Assembly: GCF_040183065.1 (NCBI RefSeq)
Contig: NC_091117.1
Coordinates: 99,017,001-99,081,000, forward strand
Direction: 5' to 3'
DNA: 64,000 nucleotides
Source: Periplaneta americana
Lineage: Eukaryota > Arthropoda > Insecta > Blattodea > Blattidae
Shown here: positions 47,520-58,855 of the stretch, one piece after another
How positions within the stretch are numbered: the stretch's first letter is position 1
Layout: every line of letters starts with the position of its first letter
Translations under genes and position numbers: made by a program
The notes under the pieces: generated by a model
Seen by the model: the letters and a program-made list of their open reading frames with translations, nothing else
Databases searched by the model: none
What the model was told of the DNA's origin: nothing

Positions 47520-47590
47520 TTGTGTTCGAACGCGACCTCATGGATACCAGCCCGGAATGCTACCACTACGCTAGAATAGTAACGTGCAGA
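47520..47590 (-). other. tRNA-like module 1 of element B
   Basis: Minus strand TAGCGTAGTGGTAGCATTCC (A box) and GAGGTCGCGTTCGAACAC (B box). Confidence 0.55.
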
Positions 47591-47785
47591 ACACTTAAAT
47601 GATAACTGTAGATATCAGGCCTCATGGTCCAACAACATGTAACATCGCCTATCTCCGAATTGTAGCGGAGATACCCGAAGGGAACTTACTTTCTAGAGGG
47701 CATTCACGTTTTCTTTTGACAGCTGTTAGGTCTATTCTTTTGAAGAAAAGTAAACATTGTCACTTATGTTGCCATCGTACACTAA

Positions 47786-49084
47786 AATACTATAAATAAT
47801 GAAGAAAGAACAAATAATAATAACTCTAGTGACTACAGACAGGAGATTGAAAGAGTTAAAATAAACATAGAGGGACACAGTGAGAAGATTGAATTGCTGA
47901 GACAAGAAATAGAACAAATGAAGTACGAAATAAGTCAAAGAAAAAGGACATTGTTATTCTTCGGAGAAGAGGAAAAGGGAATAGAAACCGGGGAGGGAGT
48001 ACGCAGAGTATGCTACGAGATCTTCAAACTGGAGGTAAGAGCAGAAGACATCGAGGAGACTTATAGAATCGGATTAGGATGTAAAAGGGCTATTGTGATA
48101 AGATTCTCAAATATAGTAACCAAAGAAAAAATATTAAGGAACTTACACAGAGTGCGAGGAACGGGAATGAGAGTTGAAAAAGACCTGAGCTACGAAATGA
48201 GATGTAAAAGGAAGCTACTACTCCCTTTCATGAAGGCGGCAAGAGCGAATGGACACTTTGCAAAATTATATGAAGACAAATTAAAAATCAATGGGAAATT
48301 CTATGACGTAGAATTCTGTAAGGCAAATGAAGATCAACCAATATTTGGATTAAGTACGAAGAAGCGAGAACATCGATATGCAAAAGAGCATAGGAAATCT
48401 GAAGACACGAGGTCACAAGGTACGAATGGGCAAACTGATGGAATTACAATCGTGAGGAAGAAGAATGGTCAAGAGAGAAACAAAATGAAGCAACCGCAGT
48501 TATCGCACAAACTGGAAAGTAGAGAAATTGAAGAAAATCATTGGCATGGATTAATACCAACAAGCCCAACTAAAGAGATGTTAAGCGAAGATCGGGATTC
48601 GAACTGGGACAAAATATACGTGACAGATGATGAATAGCCTGCTCAATCAGCAATTGTGGTGGAAAGTAACTATCATAACAAGACCGTTGACCAGGTATGT
48701 GTAGACGACAGAGAATTAGCTGAATTGCAGACCGCGCCGGAGGAAGCGAGACAGAACCAGGAAATGCTGAGCTCAAGAATACAGAAGAAGAAAACATATG
48801 TGAAGAAATCAGATAAGAGCGGCTTAAGTACCAGAAATGCAATGAAGTTTAGTGACACGAGTAAAAATTTAAGTGATTTAACCAGATTAGTGGGAAGGAA
48901 GGTCAGTGCCGAGAGGAGAAGTGAAATTGTTTCTGTGATTGCAAGAGCTGAAATGGTGAAAAGTGAAGTGAAGAGAAAGAATGACGAGTTTGTAACAGAA
49001 AATGGTGAAATAGATGTTTCTGGTACAGAGATGGCTAAGGAAGAGACGACTAAGGAATTAGTAAATAAATTGAAATATGAATGA
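47786..49084 (+). pseudogene. LINE ORF1-like protein, one in-frame stop
   Basis: A single frame of about 430 codons is broken only by TAG at 48635-48637. It starts without a clear Met and has a coiled-coil segment (EKIELLRQEIEQMKYEISQR), then RTLLFFGEEEKGIETGEG, VRAEDIEETYRIGLGCKRAI, VIRFSNIVTKEKILRNL, VEKDLSYEMRCKRKLLLPFM and LKINGKFYDVEF, the pattern of the RRM-plus-C-terminal domain in L1-type LINE ORF1 proteins that bind element RNA. The part after the TAG is charged and of low complexity. No reverse transcriptase follows, so the element is incomplete. Confidence 0.68.
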
Positions 49085-49645
49085 GAGGAGTGTAATAGGA
49101 AGTTATATAAGACGACAGAGAGGTAATAAAAATAGGTAAGGAGTATGGTCGAGGAGGCTAGCTAGGATAGAGAAGTATAATATGTAGAACATTAGTGAGA
49201 TCTGAAAATGAAATGTAGGGCCTACACAAGAAAAAGACATGATAACGAACATATTTGACAATGGTATAATATGTTTTAGTAACAAGTATTGGTAGAAACA
49301 GTGTGTGTTCGATATAGTCTAAGTGAGCTGAAAATCTAGAACGGAGTGATAAAAGTGTCAATTTTGAATGAATTAGAGGAGTGTAATAGGAAGTTAAGTA
49401 AAACGATAGAGATAATGAAAATAGGTGAGGAGTATGGCGGTGGAGGCTAGCTAGGATAATGTAGTATAATATGTAGAAAATTAGTGAGATCTGAAAATGA
49501 AATGTACACAAGAAACATAGTAACGAACATATTGGACAATGGTGTAGTATGTTTTAGTAACAGGTATTGTTAGAAACAGTGTGTTCGATATAAGTGTACT
49601 GAAAATCAAGAATAGAGTCGTAAAAGTGTCAATTTTGAATGATCT
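49077..49645. repeat. Two-copy tandem repeat of ~280 bp
   Basis: Units start at GAGGAGTGTAATAGGAAGTT (49085 and 49376) and both contain GGAGGCTAGCTAGGATA, TTAGTGAGATCTGAAAATGA and AAAGTGTCAATTTTGAATGA. They directly follow the LINE ORF1 and may be its untranslated region. Confidence 0.88.
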
Positions 49646-49887
49646 AAATGGGGTCGAAAGTTAAATTATAAGAGCGTCTACAAAAGGTATAATGTAATGA
49701 ATGTAATTGTGGCTCCGAATACAAATTGTGAGGTCCACATTACATGGATGTAAATGTTGACATCAAATATATTATCATATCATATGTTTTACTGTATATG
49801 CTATAACTACTCGTATTTTAGTAAGCACAATTATTATATTTTGCTAAACAAAATTAACATTGAAAACTACGCCAATAAAAACACATC

Positions 49888-50085
49888 TACCACTTCTGTG
49901 GTGTAGGGGTCAGCATGCTGGTCTCTTACGCAAAGGGCCGGGTTTGATTCCCGGTCGGGTTGAATTTTCTGGTTGAGGTTTTTCAGGGTTTTTCCTCAAC
50001 TGTAAGGCAAATTCCAGGAAATTCGGGCCACAACATCCCTGAATATCACCGGCCTTATTCATCACCGAAATCATATTCATAACAA
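49888..50085 (+). repeat. SINE family S1 relative, diverged
   Basis: TCTGTGGTGTAGGGGTCAGC (A box), GGGTTTGATTCCCGGTCGGG (B box), TGGTTGAGGTTTTTCAGGG, then GGCAAATTCCAGGAAATTCG instead of the usual S1 tail. Confidence 0.75.
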
Positions 50086-50097
50086 ATCAGTAATACA

Positions 50098-50230
50098 TAG
50101 TATACAGTCGCGATGTAGTTCACAACAATAGAACCATCCTCAACAATAGTACACAGGCCTTCGGATTTCACCAAAAAGATTAACTCGCGATATGACCAAA
50201 GTGTTAAAGCGAGTATAAATAACAGCGACG

Positions 50231-50262
<32 letters not shown>

Positions 50263-50560
50263 GCACCACACCTGTCTAGTCAACTGCAACAATCAAGACA
50301 AAAAATTCAGACGGCTTAAATTTCAACCAATAGGAATATCCTGAACTAGCACCAACAGATAGTGCGTGTGTACTTTGAGGGATACGCTTTGCATGTGCGT
50401 TTGTTTTCCAGTTTATAAACATTGAGAATTTACGTAGTGTATTAGTATATTAAATATTCTTAAAAACAACTCAAAATGGCAAATTTTTGTGTTCTTTATA
50501 TATAAAAACCAGGAAAGGTTTTTGCCTTCAATCAGATCCCGAAAGATTTTTATAGCTAGC
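50098..50560 (+). mobile_element. P-type element 5' fragment
   Basis: TAGTATACAGTCGCGATGTA resembles the subterminal part of the P element at 33370 (TATATACAGTCGCGAAG), and an ATG at 50476 opens MANFCVLY followed by a stop and AFNQIPKDF-like sequence in another frame, reminiscent of a THAP start. An A run of about 34 lies at 50229-50262. No matching right end. Confidence 0.4.
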
Positions 50561-51060
50561 TCAGACCTGCTCCCGCCACACATTCATGTGCTGCTGCATC
50601 AATGCCGTTGTCGCTCAATGTCACTTTGACAAGATACTGCTTGTTCTTCGTGTATTCTGTTTCACAGCGGACAGCACAAATACATCATCCGTCCGAACAA
50701 AACATAGTGTTATAAATAAAATAAATCGTTTTTCAAGTAATTTTTAATTAACCCATTACTGCATAAAGTTATTAATGACTTGAAAAATGCGTTTCTGAGT
50801 TTAAGTTTGCTAGTTTGTGATTTAAGAATGCTTTGTTACCATTTTTATCTTTATTTACTTTCTGGGATAAAAATTAAGGACCGTCCCATAAATAGGACGC
50901 TATGCATAATGGTCAGTGACGCAGTAGCTGAATAGAATAACCCGTCTTTTAGTTCAAATAGTATTTATATATTTATTATGTAGCAAATACATATAGACTA
51001 CACATATTAGAATCAGTGGTTCAACTGCCCTCCTCACACAAGCCTACGCATTGCACAACA

Positions 51061-51400
51061 CTATTTTGTGTGGTAAGGGTAGAAATATTTAGGGTGGAGT
51101 CCAATTTGACACTTGCTGCAGAAGGACTTTGCTTTCCCTGTACAATTAGCACACCTTCGCAGAGTTTCATTTTCAACTGGCCAGTGGTGTTGACCATCAA
51201 ATCTTATGTCTCCTGATGGAATGGGAACAATTTTTCCTTAGTGGGAACTCACCCCATGCCTTTTCAGTACTGTAAAAGCCAGGAGACGGCAAAAGTTGAG
51301 GAGCGGTTCTGAAGAGTTTTGAGACTTCATTTTTCTGTACACAAACCAAGCATTTACTACGGCAACATCAAGAAAATAAGTGAAGATGGATCACCACTCT
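51061..51400 (-). pseudogene. piggyBac transposase C-terminal piece with Cys-rich domain
   Basis: FTYFLDVAVVNAWFVYRKM, LLNFCRLLAF, an in-frame TAA near 51240, then IRFDGQHHWPVENETLR and RRCANCTGKAKSFCSKCQIG, ending PYHTK and TAG at 51061-51063. The spaced Cys/His residues form the PHD/RING-like domain that ends piggyBac transposases. Confidence 0.82.
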
Positions 51401-51540
51401 GTTGTTGCCACTGTTGCTAACATTGGTACTGCCAACGCTGGTGCTGCTGTTTCTGTGCTAGCGCTGGTACTGCTGTTGCTGCTAGTGATGGTGCTGCTAT
51501 TGCTGCTGCTAGCGCTGGTACTGATGGTGGTGATTGTAAA
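51400..51540 (+). repeat. CTG/GCTGGTGCTG-rich low-complexity block
   Basis: Repeats of GCTGCTGTTGCTGCTAGTG and GCTGGTACTG occupy the place of the transposase core. Open in several frames (Leu/Val/Ala-rich), so not evidence of a gene. Confidence 0.8.
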
Positions 51541-51686
51541 AAAATTCGTAGCTCTACAGCCCATGAAGGGCCAAGACCGACCAGCCTGCTGCTGGTCTCA
51601 CGTCCACATGCCGAAACAGAGGTGGACAATCATCCAACCAGAATGGCGGTATCGTGTGGTTAGCACGATGATTCTCCCCTAGCCGT

Positions 51687-51885
51687 TATAGCTGGTTTCC
51701 GAAACCTATCGTAGCTCCACAAATGCATGATGATGCTGGGTGGGCACCGGTCCCATACACTGGCATAAATTTCATGAGAAAATTACTTCCCCCATGAGGA
51801 CTCGAACCGGCGCGCATTCCGTAACGCGAGTCCGAAGCAGGATGCCTTGGACCACGATGCCACGGCGCGGTTCGTTGGTGGTTAT
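51687..51885 (-). repeat. SINE family S6 inside piggyBac
   Basis: Head at the right: ACCGCGCCGTGGCATCGTGG and GCGCCGGTTCGAGTCCTCAT (B box); body GGGGAAGTAATTTTCTCATG and GGGACCGGTGCCCACCCAGC. Confidence 0.75.
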
Positions 51886-52063
51886 AGTAGTAATAATAGT
51901 AATTGTAGTTGTAGTAGTACGATGACCTTCTACCTGGAGTTACCTCCCCTGTTTTGGAAATGTTCATATATTAGCTTCCTTCTTTTCGGACGGCAATAAC
52001 TTGTGCGAGAAACCTCAGCTGCATTTTTGTCTAATGTACTTTCAAAATCATTTGTTGCAGCTT

Positions 52064-52315
52064 TTATGTTAGAAGACTCTGGCATACCTTCATCAACAAT
52101 GTCATCTTCATTATCATCATTACATATTTTTTTTGTAATTCCGCTTTACTAAGTAGCATTTTACCGCCAAGATTATTCAAATAACCCTCATGCTCGTCGT
52201 CCGATTTATCACTGTATTTATTTGTGTCATGGAAATCTTCTGGAGGGGTCACATATATTAGAGTCTCATTATTATTATTATTTTGATTTTCCATTAACCC
52301 CAGAATTTCACTCAC
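52064..52315 (-). pseudogene. piggyBac transposase N-terminal piece
   Basis: Acidic N-terminal region MSEILGLMENQNNNNNETLI, YVTPPEDFHDTNKYSDKSDD, EHEGYLNNLGGKMLLSKAEL: the D/E-rich stretch followed by LxNLGGxxLxxxAE is typical of piggyBac-type transposases. The catalytic domain does not follow. Confidence 0.65.
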
Positions 52316-53216
52316 GGTTAGACTGGAAATAAAACAATGTAATGGAAACCATATACATATTATAGAATACTACAGGAGTGCACACTGCATGGCGTCCTAT
52401 TTTTAGGACGGCACTTTATTTCACCTTGTACCTAGCAACATATAAGAAAATTTTATTGTTGTTATATACCACATGAAAACTGAAGTATTCAACTCATTAT
52501 GTGAAAATAAAAATCAGATTTCTGTATCACCATTACAGAGTAACTAAGAATGAACTTACACGCGTTGCGTCACAAAATACTGTTAACCTGCCATCTTGTA
52601 AAAAATTGGCTGGTATGAACAAATGTTCGCGCGGAATTCAAATACTGCAACACCTTAATACAATGTAATAATTTACCTTCTAAACAATGCCTCTAACTGT
52701 ACTAAACAAGAAAAAGTTCCATAGAAATCAGTATTTTACGCACGTCCCATTTTTAGGACGCTATGCAGTAATGTTAAACTTGATTGATTTCACACTTCCT
52801 AAACAAAAATTAGTTCATGAGATTCATATGTACATAAGTTTCACAAGTGACTGAAATAAGCAGAGAGAACTTTGACACATCCATTATTAGTAGGACATTA
52901 CTTAGATTCTTGTGGTTCCTCCGATATTGGGTGATGCACCATAATTTCCATCCGAATATATGCTTTTAATCTTAAAAATGTAACTAATTAAATTGCGCCT
53001 CAAAAGTGCTAGCTATTAAACAAAAATAACTACTTCAAGTAAGGAATTGCTGGCTACAGTTCCATTTTGGAAGAGGGAAAGAAAAATTGTGATAAAAACA
53101 ACCTCGACAGCAAACTATGTTAGCTTAGATTATATTCAGTACCTGTAGGAGTCTCCGAAGTTTACGCCTGCATTTTACAATAGGATGATACTAGGCCTAC
53201 AGTAAACTCTCGATTA

Positions 53217-53414
53217 AAGGCTGGTTCACAATAAACCGGGAACGGAAACGACAACGAGAACGTTAACGGAAAATTGTTAAAATAAATGTATTTATACGTG
53301 AACATTCACAATTAACTATTGTGAATGCTCACATTTAAATACATTTATTTTAACATTATTTCCGTTAACGTTCTCGTTTTCGTTTCCGTTCCCGGTTTAT
53401 TGTGAACCAGCCTT
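53217..53414. mobile_element. 198-bp near-palindromic MITE
   Basis: The two halves are inverted copies: AAGGCTGGTTCACAATAAAC... and its complement, with a short central section ATTCACAATTAACTATTGTG. Flanked by TA (53215-53216, 53415-53416). It would form a long hairpin. Confidence 0.92.
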
Positions 53415-54575
53415 TACTGGAATGTTTATTATCCAGGACTATCCGTAGTGAAAAAAAAAATTATATAGGCTAAATAATATAGCTAAGCCAAGTATAAAAT
53501 AAGAAAAGAGGGGAACTTTGACTCCAAAAATCCATTTCGTGAATAATGTCTTTAATGTAGACTAATTATTAAAACCATTTTTAACTTCAAATTTTCAAAC
53601 TCATCCTACATTATTGAAAACTGCATGTCCTTAACCTACAAAACGCACGAATAATCGTGATGTTACTGCGATCATATTATTTCATCTTATTAAAAATTGC
53701 ATTTTATCTTTCTGCAACTAGAGAAAAACATACGAGGAATTCAAGCCCGATAGTTCCTTACCTACAAAAAAAAAAAAAAAAACATTGGTGGCTGCATATC
53801 CTGATTTTCGCGTACGTACTTACAATACTAATGATTAAAGAGGCAATATTTACCTTGGAAAAAGTTCATATTTTTTTTTATTCGTGCACTCGTTCTCAAA
53901 GTTCTCGTTTAGGTTCATGAACATTCAATTTACTCGTATCTATATTCTGCATACTGCAAATTTCCACATCCGTCTTTTAAGGAGAATCGCTCAGTATTAT
54001 ACAAGTTTCGCTATTATTTAGTGTAAATTAAATTAAGTTATGAGGAAAGAAAATAATGAATTATATTAAATTATATTGGGTTATGAAAATAATTATAAAT
54101 AGAATTTTGACACGCACAGAAAACCAACAAGCGGAAGAACGTAATCAACTATAGCATATGACATGATATGGCCCTACAATATGTTGCGTCGCATGGAACA
54201 CTCCTGCCATCTAACGGTAAAACTTCGCATAAGATATTCCTACTAAGAACGGCAGGCAGACCACCAACATACAAGGAAACAACTATCTGAAAAACTACAT
54301 GTCAGAATTTATTTTCATTACTAAAACGTTATATAAAATTGAAATATAACACTGTATAAATTATATTTTTTTAATGTAAGAAATTCTGAAAGTGACGAAG
54401 TGATAATGTTGCAAAAGTATGAAGAAGATCTGCAACACTCCCTGTACCATATAAATAATATATGTAAATTATGGATTTTAGAATATCACAAGATAAGACG
54501 AAAAAATGGCAAATCGCTTGTGAGTTAAAAAATCACGCAAACAAACAAACAAACAAACAAACAAACAAACAAACC
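53415..54575. other. Spacer with A-rich tracts
   Basis: An A run lies at about 53766-53780 and (CAAA)n at 54537-54573. No coding or repeat family recognised. Confidence 0.5.
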
Positions 54576-54587
54576 TACTGAACAAGT

Positions 54588-54840
54588 GTCCAAACCTGTG
54601 GAGTAACGGTTAGCGCGTCTGACCGCGAAACCAGGTGGCCCGGATTCGATTGTCGGTCGGGGCAAGTTACCTGGTTGAGGTTTTTTTCGGGGGTTTTCCC
54701 TCAACCCAATATGAGCAAATGCTGGGTAACTTTCGGTGTTGACTCCAGACTCATTTCACCGGCATTATCACCTTCATCTCATAACCTTAAATGTTGATAA
54801 ATCGTCGTAAAATAACCCACTAAAATAAAAAATAAAATAT
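54588..54840 (+). repeat. SINE family S1, copy in a LINE
   Basis: Duplication TGAACAAGT at 54579-54587 and 54841-54849. A box GTAACGGTTAGCGCGTCTGA, B box CCCGGATTCGATTGTCGG; tail AAAATAAAAAATAAAAT. Confidence 0.9.
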
Positions 54841-56490
54841 TGAACAAGTAAAAATCTTCAACTATCTAGGTTATGAACTAAATATAAATAATGAAGCGGA
54901 GAAAGACATAACCAAACAATATCAAAGATTCAAAATATATGTGGTACCGTTCATCGAAAACTTGAGAACAAAACAAGGAAAGAAACCAGATTAAAGTTGT
55001 ATAAAATAATGGCTCTGGACACTTTGCTCTACGGTTCCGAAATATGAGTATTTACACAGAAGTGTGAAAGTAAAATATAGGGTGGGGAAATGAGATTTCT
55101 GAGAAGTAGAAAAGGAGCACAAGACTAGATCAACTAAGAAATAAAAAAAAAAGGAACAAACTAAACATCTACATCATAAAAAATAAAATAAAAGATTAAC
55201 GTGACAAGTGGTTACAACATACAGGGACATCATTTTATTTTTACTAACATTTTAAATATTAACCTGGCTATACCTTTAGAGAACCGGAAACACCGTTTGC
55301 TACACTCTTCCACGACTGGAGTTCGATGATTCTGGCGTAAAACACAAACAAATCACTTTACTAGGTATAGGAGGGAAAAAAAGTAGTTCATCCATTTACG
55401 TAAACTAGGAAATATCGCAATTTTGAGTTCAATAATTTTTATTAAGTCTTTGTTTAATAAAAATACAGTACTGTATTAACAATAAGTGTTTTTACTCAAG
55501 AACTGAGTTATCCATGCGAACGTATTCATTATGCAATGCATATTATACTGTCTACAGCGTACAATCTAGAGAATGAAGTTAAATTGAAAAATAATCATAA
55601 TATGGATATTTAAACACATTTTTGAAAATGGTAGCCGTTCATTTCGATGCAGACTTCAGTTCTTTTGTGCATATTATCGCACTATAGACTGTCGCATCTA
55701 ATTCCAATTACCAGTTTCGTCCTTCGTACTAGTAACTGATGTTGAAATAATTCTGTACCTACTCTATAAAAGAGTACCTTACGTACTGTAAATTCAATTT
55801 TCACTTCTGCCCAACCCGCACAGATAAAATTATTCAGACATTCTCTCTACTGTCCGTCCAAGTGGTTATGCCGCAGGATCGTAGAAAGGGGGGAAATCAC
55901 TTCACAATTAATTACTTAACGAGGCCCTTTTATTTAAGTTATTTTAAACAGTTGTATAATATTACGTAAACGTCCAATTCCTAACAGAAATTAATGTTTT
56001 CAGAAAGAGCTAAGACAGCCCAGCCACTAGCTTTCACAGAGTGGCGAGCAGAAGCAGGTGGGGGAAATCTGGATGCTACGTAGGCAAAAGGACGACAGTA
56101 CCTGTGCGAAAATATGATTCAATATTGAACGCTCTTTCGTCACTGGAAAACGCGAACATATATCTGGAACGTACTATACTCACTAAGTGCTGTTACTATA
56201 TGCGGCCTTGATTCTGTGCAGAGGACAGTTGGAACTTCATTAGTAGAAGGGGTGGGAGTGAAGTACATTCAAAAGCTCAGGTACAATAAAAGTTGAAGTT
56301 AAATAAAATGATGTCCCTGTATAAATAGAATGTCAGATATAAGATTCCCAAATTAGCTTTTGAATACACACCTCTGGGAGTGAGAGATGTTGGAAGACCC
56401 AAAAAGGATTGGCGAGATCAACTGTGAAGTCGGAGCAGATGCCTAATCCATAGAGCGGAGCAGGAGAATAAGAAGAAGAAAAGTCTGAAA
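54841..56490 (+). pseudogene. LINE reverse transcriptase C-terminal remnant split by a TA element
   Basis: The left piece reads QVKIFNYLGYELNINNEAEK and, after frameshifts, LDTLLYGSE (post-YxDD region). The right piece reads PLGVRDVGRPKKDWRDQL before a stop near 56428. Removing the TA element at 55222-56319 with one TA joins DKWLQH to INRMSDIRFP in one frame. Confidence 0.75.
55222..56319. mobile_element. TA-flanked TIR element, 1.1 kb, non-coding
   Basis: Ends CAGGGACATCATTTTATTTT and (reversed) CAGGGACATCATTTTATTTA, TA on both sides. No transposase ORF seen. Confidence 0.88.
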
Positions 56491-57082
56491 TCTCCGTGGA
56501 GGACATTCTGGAATCCGAGTGGGTGTAACTCCCCCCGGACCACCCCCTTAATTCATCACTGGTGGTCTACACTACATATACAAGCTGGAAGGGAACCTAT
56601 TGCATTAATTCACAGAGATTATAGATCGAGACAATGTGTGCAAGTTTTGTTAAATAGGTTTTTTTATACGTTCAGTAGTTTTGAAAATACGAAATGTATT
56701 TTGTTGCAACCCGTCTTCAGCGTCATTGCTCCGCAGTGGCTGAGTAATTGCAATCATCCACTTCGCAAGACTTGGAAGAGGAGAATGTAAACAAAAACGT
56801 CTTATTACATACTCGTATGTTTCGATCAAATTACGAAAACAAAGTATTGAATCAATTAATCACCCAAATTCTTCAGTTCATAACTTTCTTTATTACTCTA
56901 TAACCACTTTAACTCTAAATTTAATACCATGACCCTTATTTAACATTCACAGTTTCTGTTTATAAAATAGTAAAGAATGTAATTCTTATAAAACTAAACG
57001 TTTCCATTGAAGATTCCCTTATCTTATTACGAATACACATTCTGTAACTCAATCTCAATTTAAGTTATTACTCTTGAAGAAA
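56491..57082. other. Spacer, nothing recognised
   Basis: No family signature. The last base (A, 57082) is the left target base of the Helitron. Confidence 0.45.
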
Positions 57083-58065
57083 TCTATACTAATAATAAAT
57101 CTGTAGCCGAAATTTTTCTGGTAATTTTCGATTTTCCAAAAATAATTGGTCCTAACATATATAATTAATCACCCTGAAACCGAAAATCGCTTTTTTGAAA
57201 TTTTTGTTTGTCTGTCTGTCTGTCTGTATGTATGTTTGTTACCTTTTCACGCGATAATGGCTGAACGGATTTCGATGAAAATTGGAATACAAATTAAGTT
57301 CGTTGTAACTTAGATTTTAGGCTATATGGCATTCAAAATACATTATTTAAAATGGGGGTTATAAGGGGGCCTGAATTAAATAAATCGAAATATCTCGCTT
57401 ATTATTAATTGTTGTGAAAAATGTTACATAACAAAAGTTTCTTTAAAAATAATTTCCGATAAGTTTTATTCCTTGACAAATTTTGATAGGACTGATATTT
57501 AATGAGATAAATGAGTTTTAAAATTAAAATAACTGCCATCTAAGGCCGTGTAATGAATTAAAAAACAAATGACTTCGTCTATAAGGGGCCTTGGACAGCA
57601 ACAATCGAAAGCTATGAAAGATAGCCTACAGATAATGTTTCTGTGTTTGTATGAAGTAATATCGGAAGATAAATTAACCGATTTGTATAATTAATTATTA
57701 ATTCACCATTGGAAAGTGTAGTTTCTCTAGATGGACATAATGCTATAATGTTATTACAGTAACTTCTGAGTGAATCGAGGACAGGTAAGATTAAAATAGC
57801 TTCTTATTCATAGAAAACTTGATGGGCTATTCTGTACATTCGTTTCCTGTATTTCCTAAAATAATTTTTATGACCAAAGGAGTGGTCTCTGGATCAAAAT
57901 GATCGCATTTTAATTATGCAAATACAATTTAAATTAAGTAACATGATAAACGATTTATCCTTATATCAAACACGAATGTTCCCTGGATCAAATGTCCTAT
58001 TTTAATTATGTAATTACTTTATATTTATTTCTAACGGGTGCAGCGGAGCGCACGGGTACGGCTAG
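57083..58065 (+). mobile_element. Helitron (non-autonomous), copy 2, 983 bp
   Basis: Begins TCTATACTAATAATAAATCT and ends GGTACGGCTAG, inserted between A (57082) and T (58066). The hairpin GTGCAGC-GGA-GCGCAC precedes the CTAG. No target duplication, as expected for rolling-circle elements. Copy 1 is at 45064-46942 on the other strand. Confidence 0.95.
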
Positions 58066-58465
58066 TTAAAAATAATTTAATGTAGAAAAGAATTTAAGTT
58101 TATAGAAATGTTAAGTAACGTGTTAAATATTACGAATGTACAGTAATTTGATCCGAAATATATCTGATGAGTAGGAAACGAAGTTTAGACACCAGGACAT
58201 TACTTAAACGCGGCTACAGGTTTAAGGAGCACTGGCTATAGGATGACGTCAATTACTTCACTGATGTACCTTAAGGTTCGTATGCACACTGGAACACGTC
58301 GCGTGGAGGACAGCTCTGTTCATTCGACGTTTAATGTATGCAGATTTTATATTCTTTACTGCATTCTAATAGGTTGATTCGAGACAGCATGGCTATTTTA
58401 TGTTTACAAAGTAAACCTTTCGTCCGGAGTTCAGCTGTTGTGTTCTAGTGAAAGTACTATGGAGG

Positions 58466-58855
58466 AGTATTAAAATGAAATCTGCAACCTTGTCTGTGCT
58501 TGTTAAAGAATTTGAAGAAGACTATTTTTTAGTGAAGGAAGAAAATATACTTATTATCGCGTAAAGTGTGTAACTTAGACATAAAAGTTGAAAAGCGTCG
58601 TGATTTGCAAAAAAATTGCGACACTAAAAGACACATCCAACATCTGAAATTGTTTAGTAATTCATTTTCGGACCAGTCCACTTTTCATTATGACTTCTGC
58701 CTGATGCTGATATGTGCAAATATTCCGTTCTATAAACTTGAGAATCCACATTTCAGACATTTAATTGAAAAATATACATGTAGACAATTGTCGACTCTAA
58801 CAACCATAGGCTACGTACACAATACTTACACTCGTGTTATGAAAGATATTTAAAT
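58466..58855 (+). pseudogene. hAT transposase N-terminal fragment (CGGBP1-like)
   Basis: ATG at 58474 gives MKSATLSVLVKEF, then in shifted frames a BED-like finger RKVCNLDIKVEKRRDLQKNC (first Cys changed to Arg), HIQHLKLF, FSDQSTFHYDFCLMLICANI, PFYKLENPHFRHLIEKYTCR and TIGYVHNTYTRVMKDI. The order matches the N-terminal half of the transposase at 12097-13843. The catalytic domain is missing. Confidence 0.75.

Larger units (their letters stand above)
44167..47725 (-). mobile_element. Element B: sister of element A, inverted, with nested SINE and Helitron
   Basis: Right end (reversed) CAGCTGTCAAAAGAAAACGT; left end CAACTTAAAAAAAAAAAGTG then GCCGC. Flanks are TA on the left and TT on the right. 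Reading on the minus strand it has the same order as element A: terminus, tRNA-like module, block ending TTTTTCCGCATATGC, second module, minisatellite, third module, terminus. Insertions are the S1 SINE (44667-44918) in the minisatellite and the Helitron (45064-46942). Confidence 0.78.
50752..52773 (-). mobile_element. piggyBac transposon, internally rearranged
   Basis: TTAA at 50748-50751 and 52774-52777. Ends CCCATTACTGCATA and (reversed) CATTACTGCATAGC. The motif CCTATTTTTAGGACG and variants occur near both ends (50892, 52396, 52748). The interior has the N- and C-terminal transposase pieces, but the catalytic centre is replaced by CTG-rich sequence and a SINE. Confidence 0.85.

Noticed and set aside
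51380..51682. Leu/Val-rich ORF that looks like a membrane protein
   Set aside because: It is the CTG/GCTGGT low-complexity block inside the piggyBac remnant.
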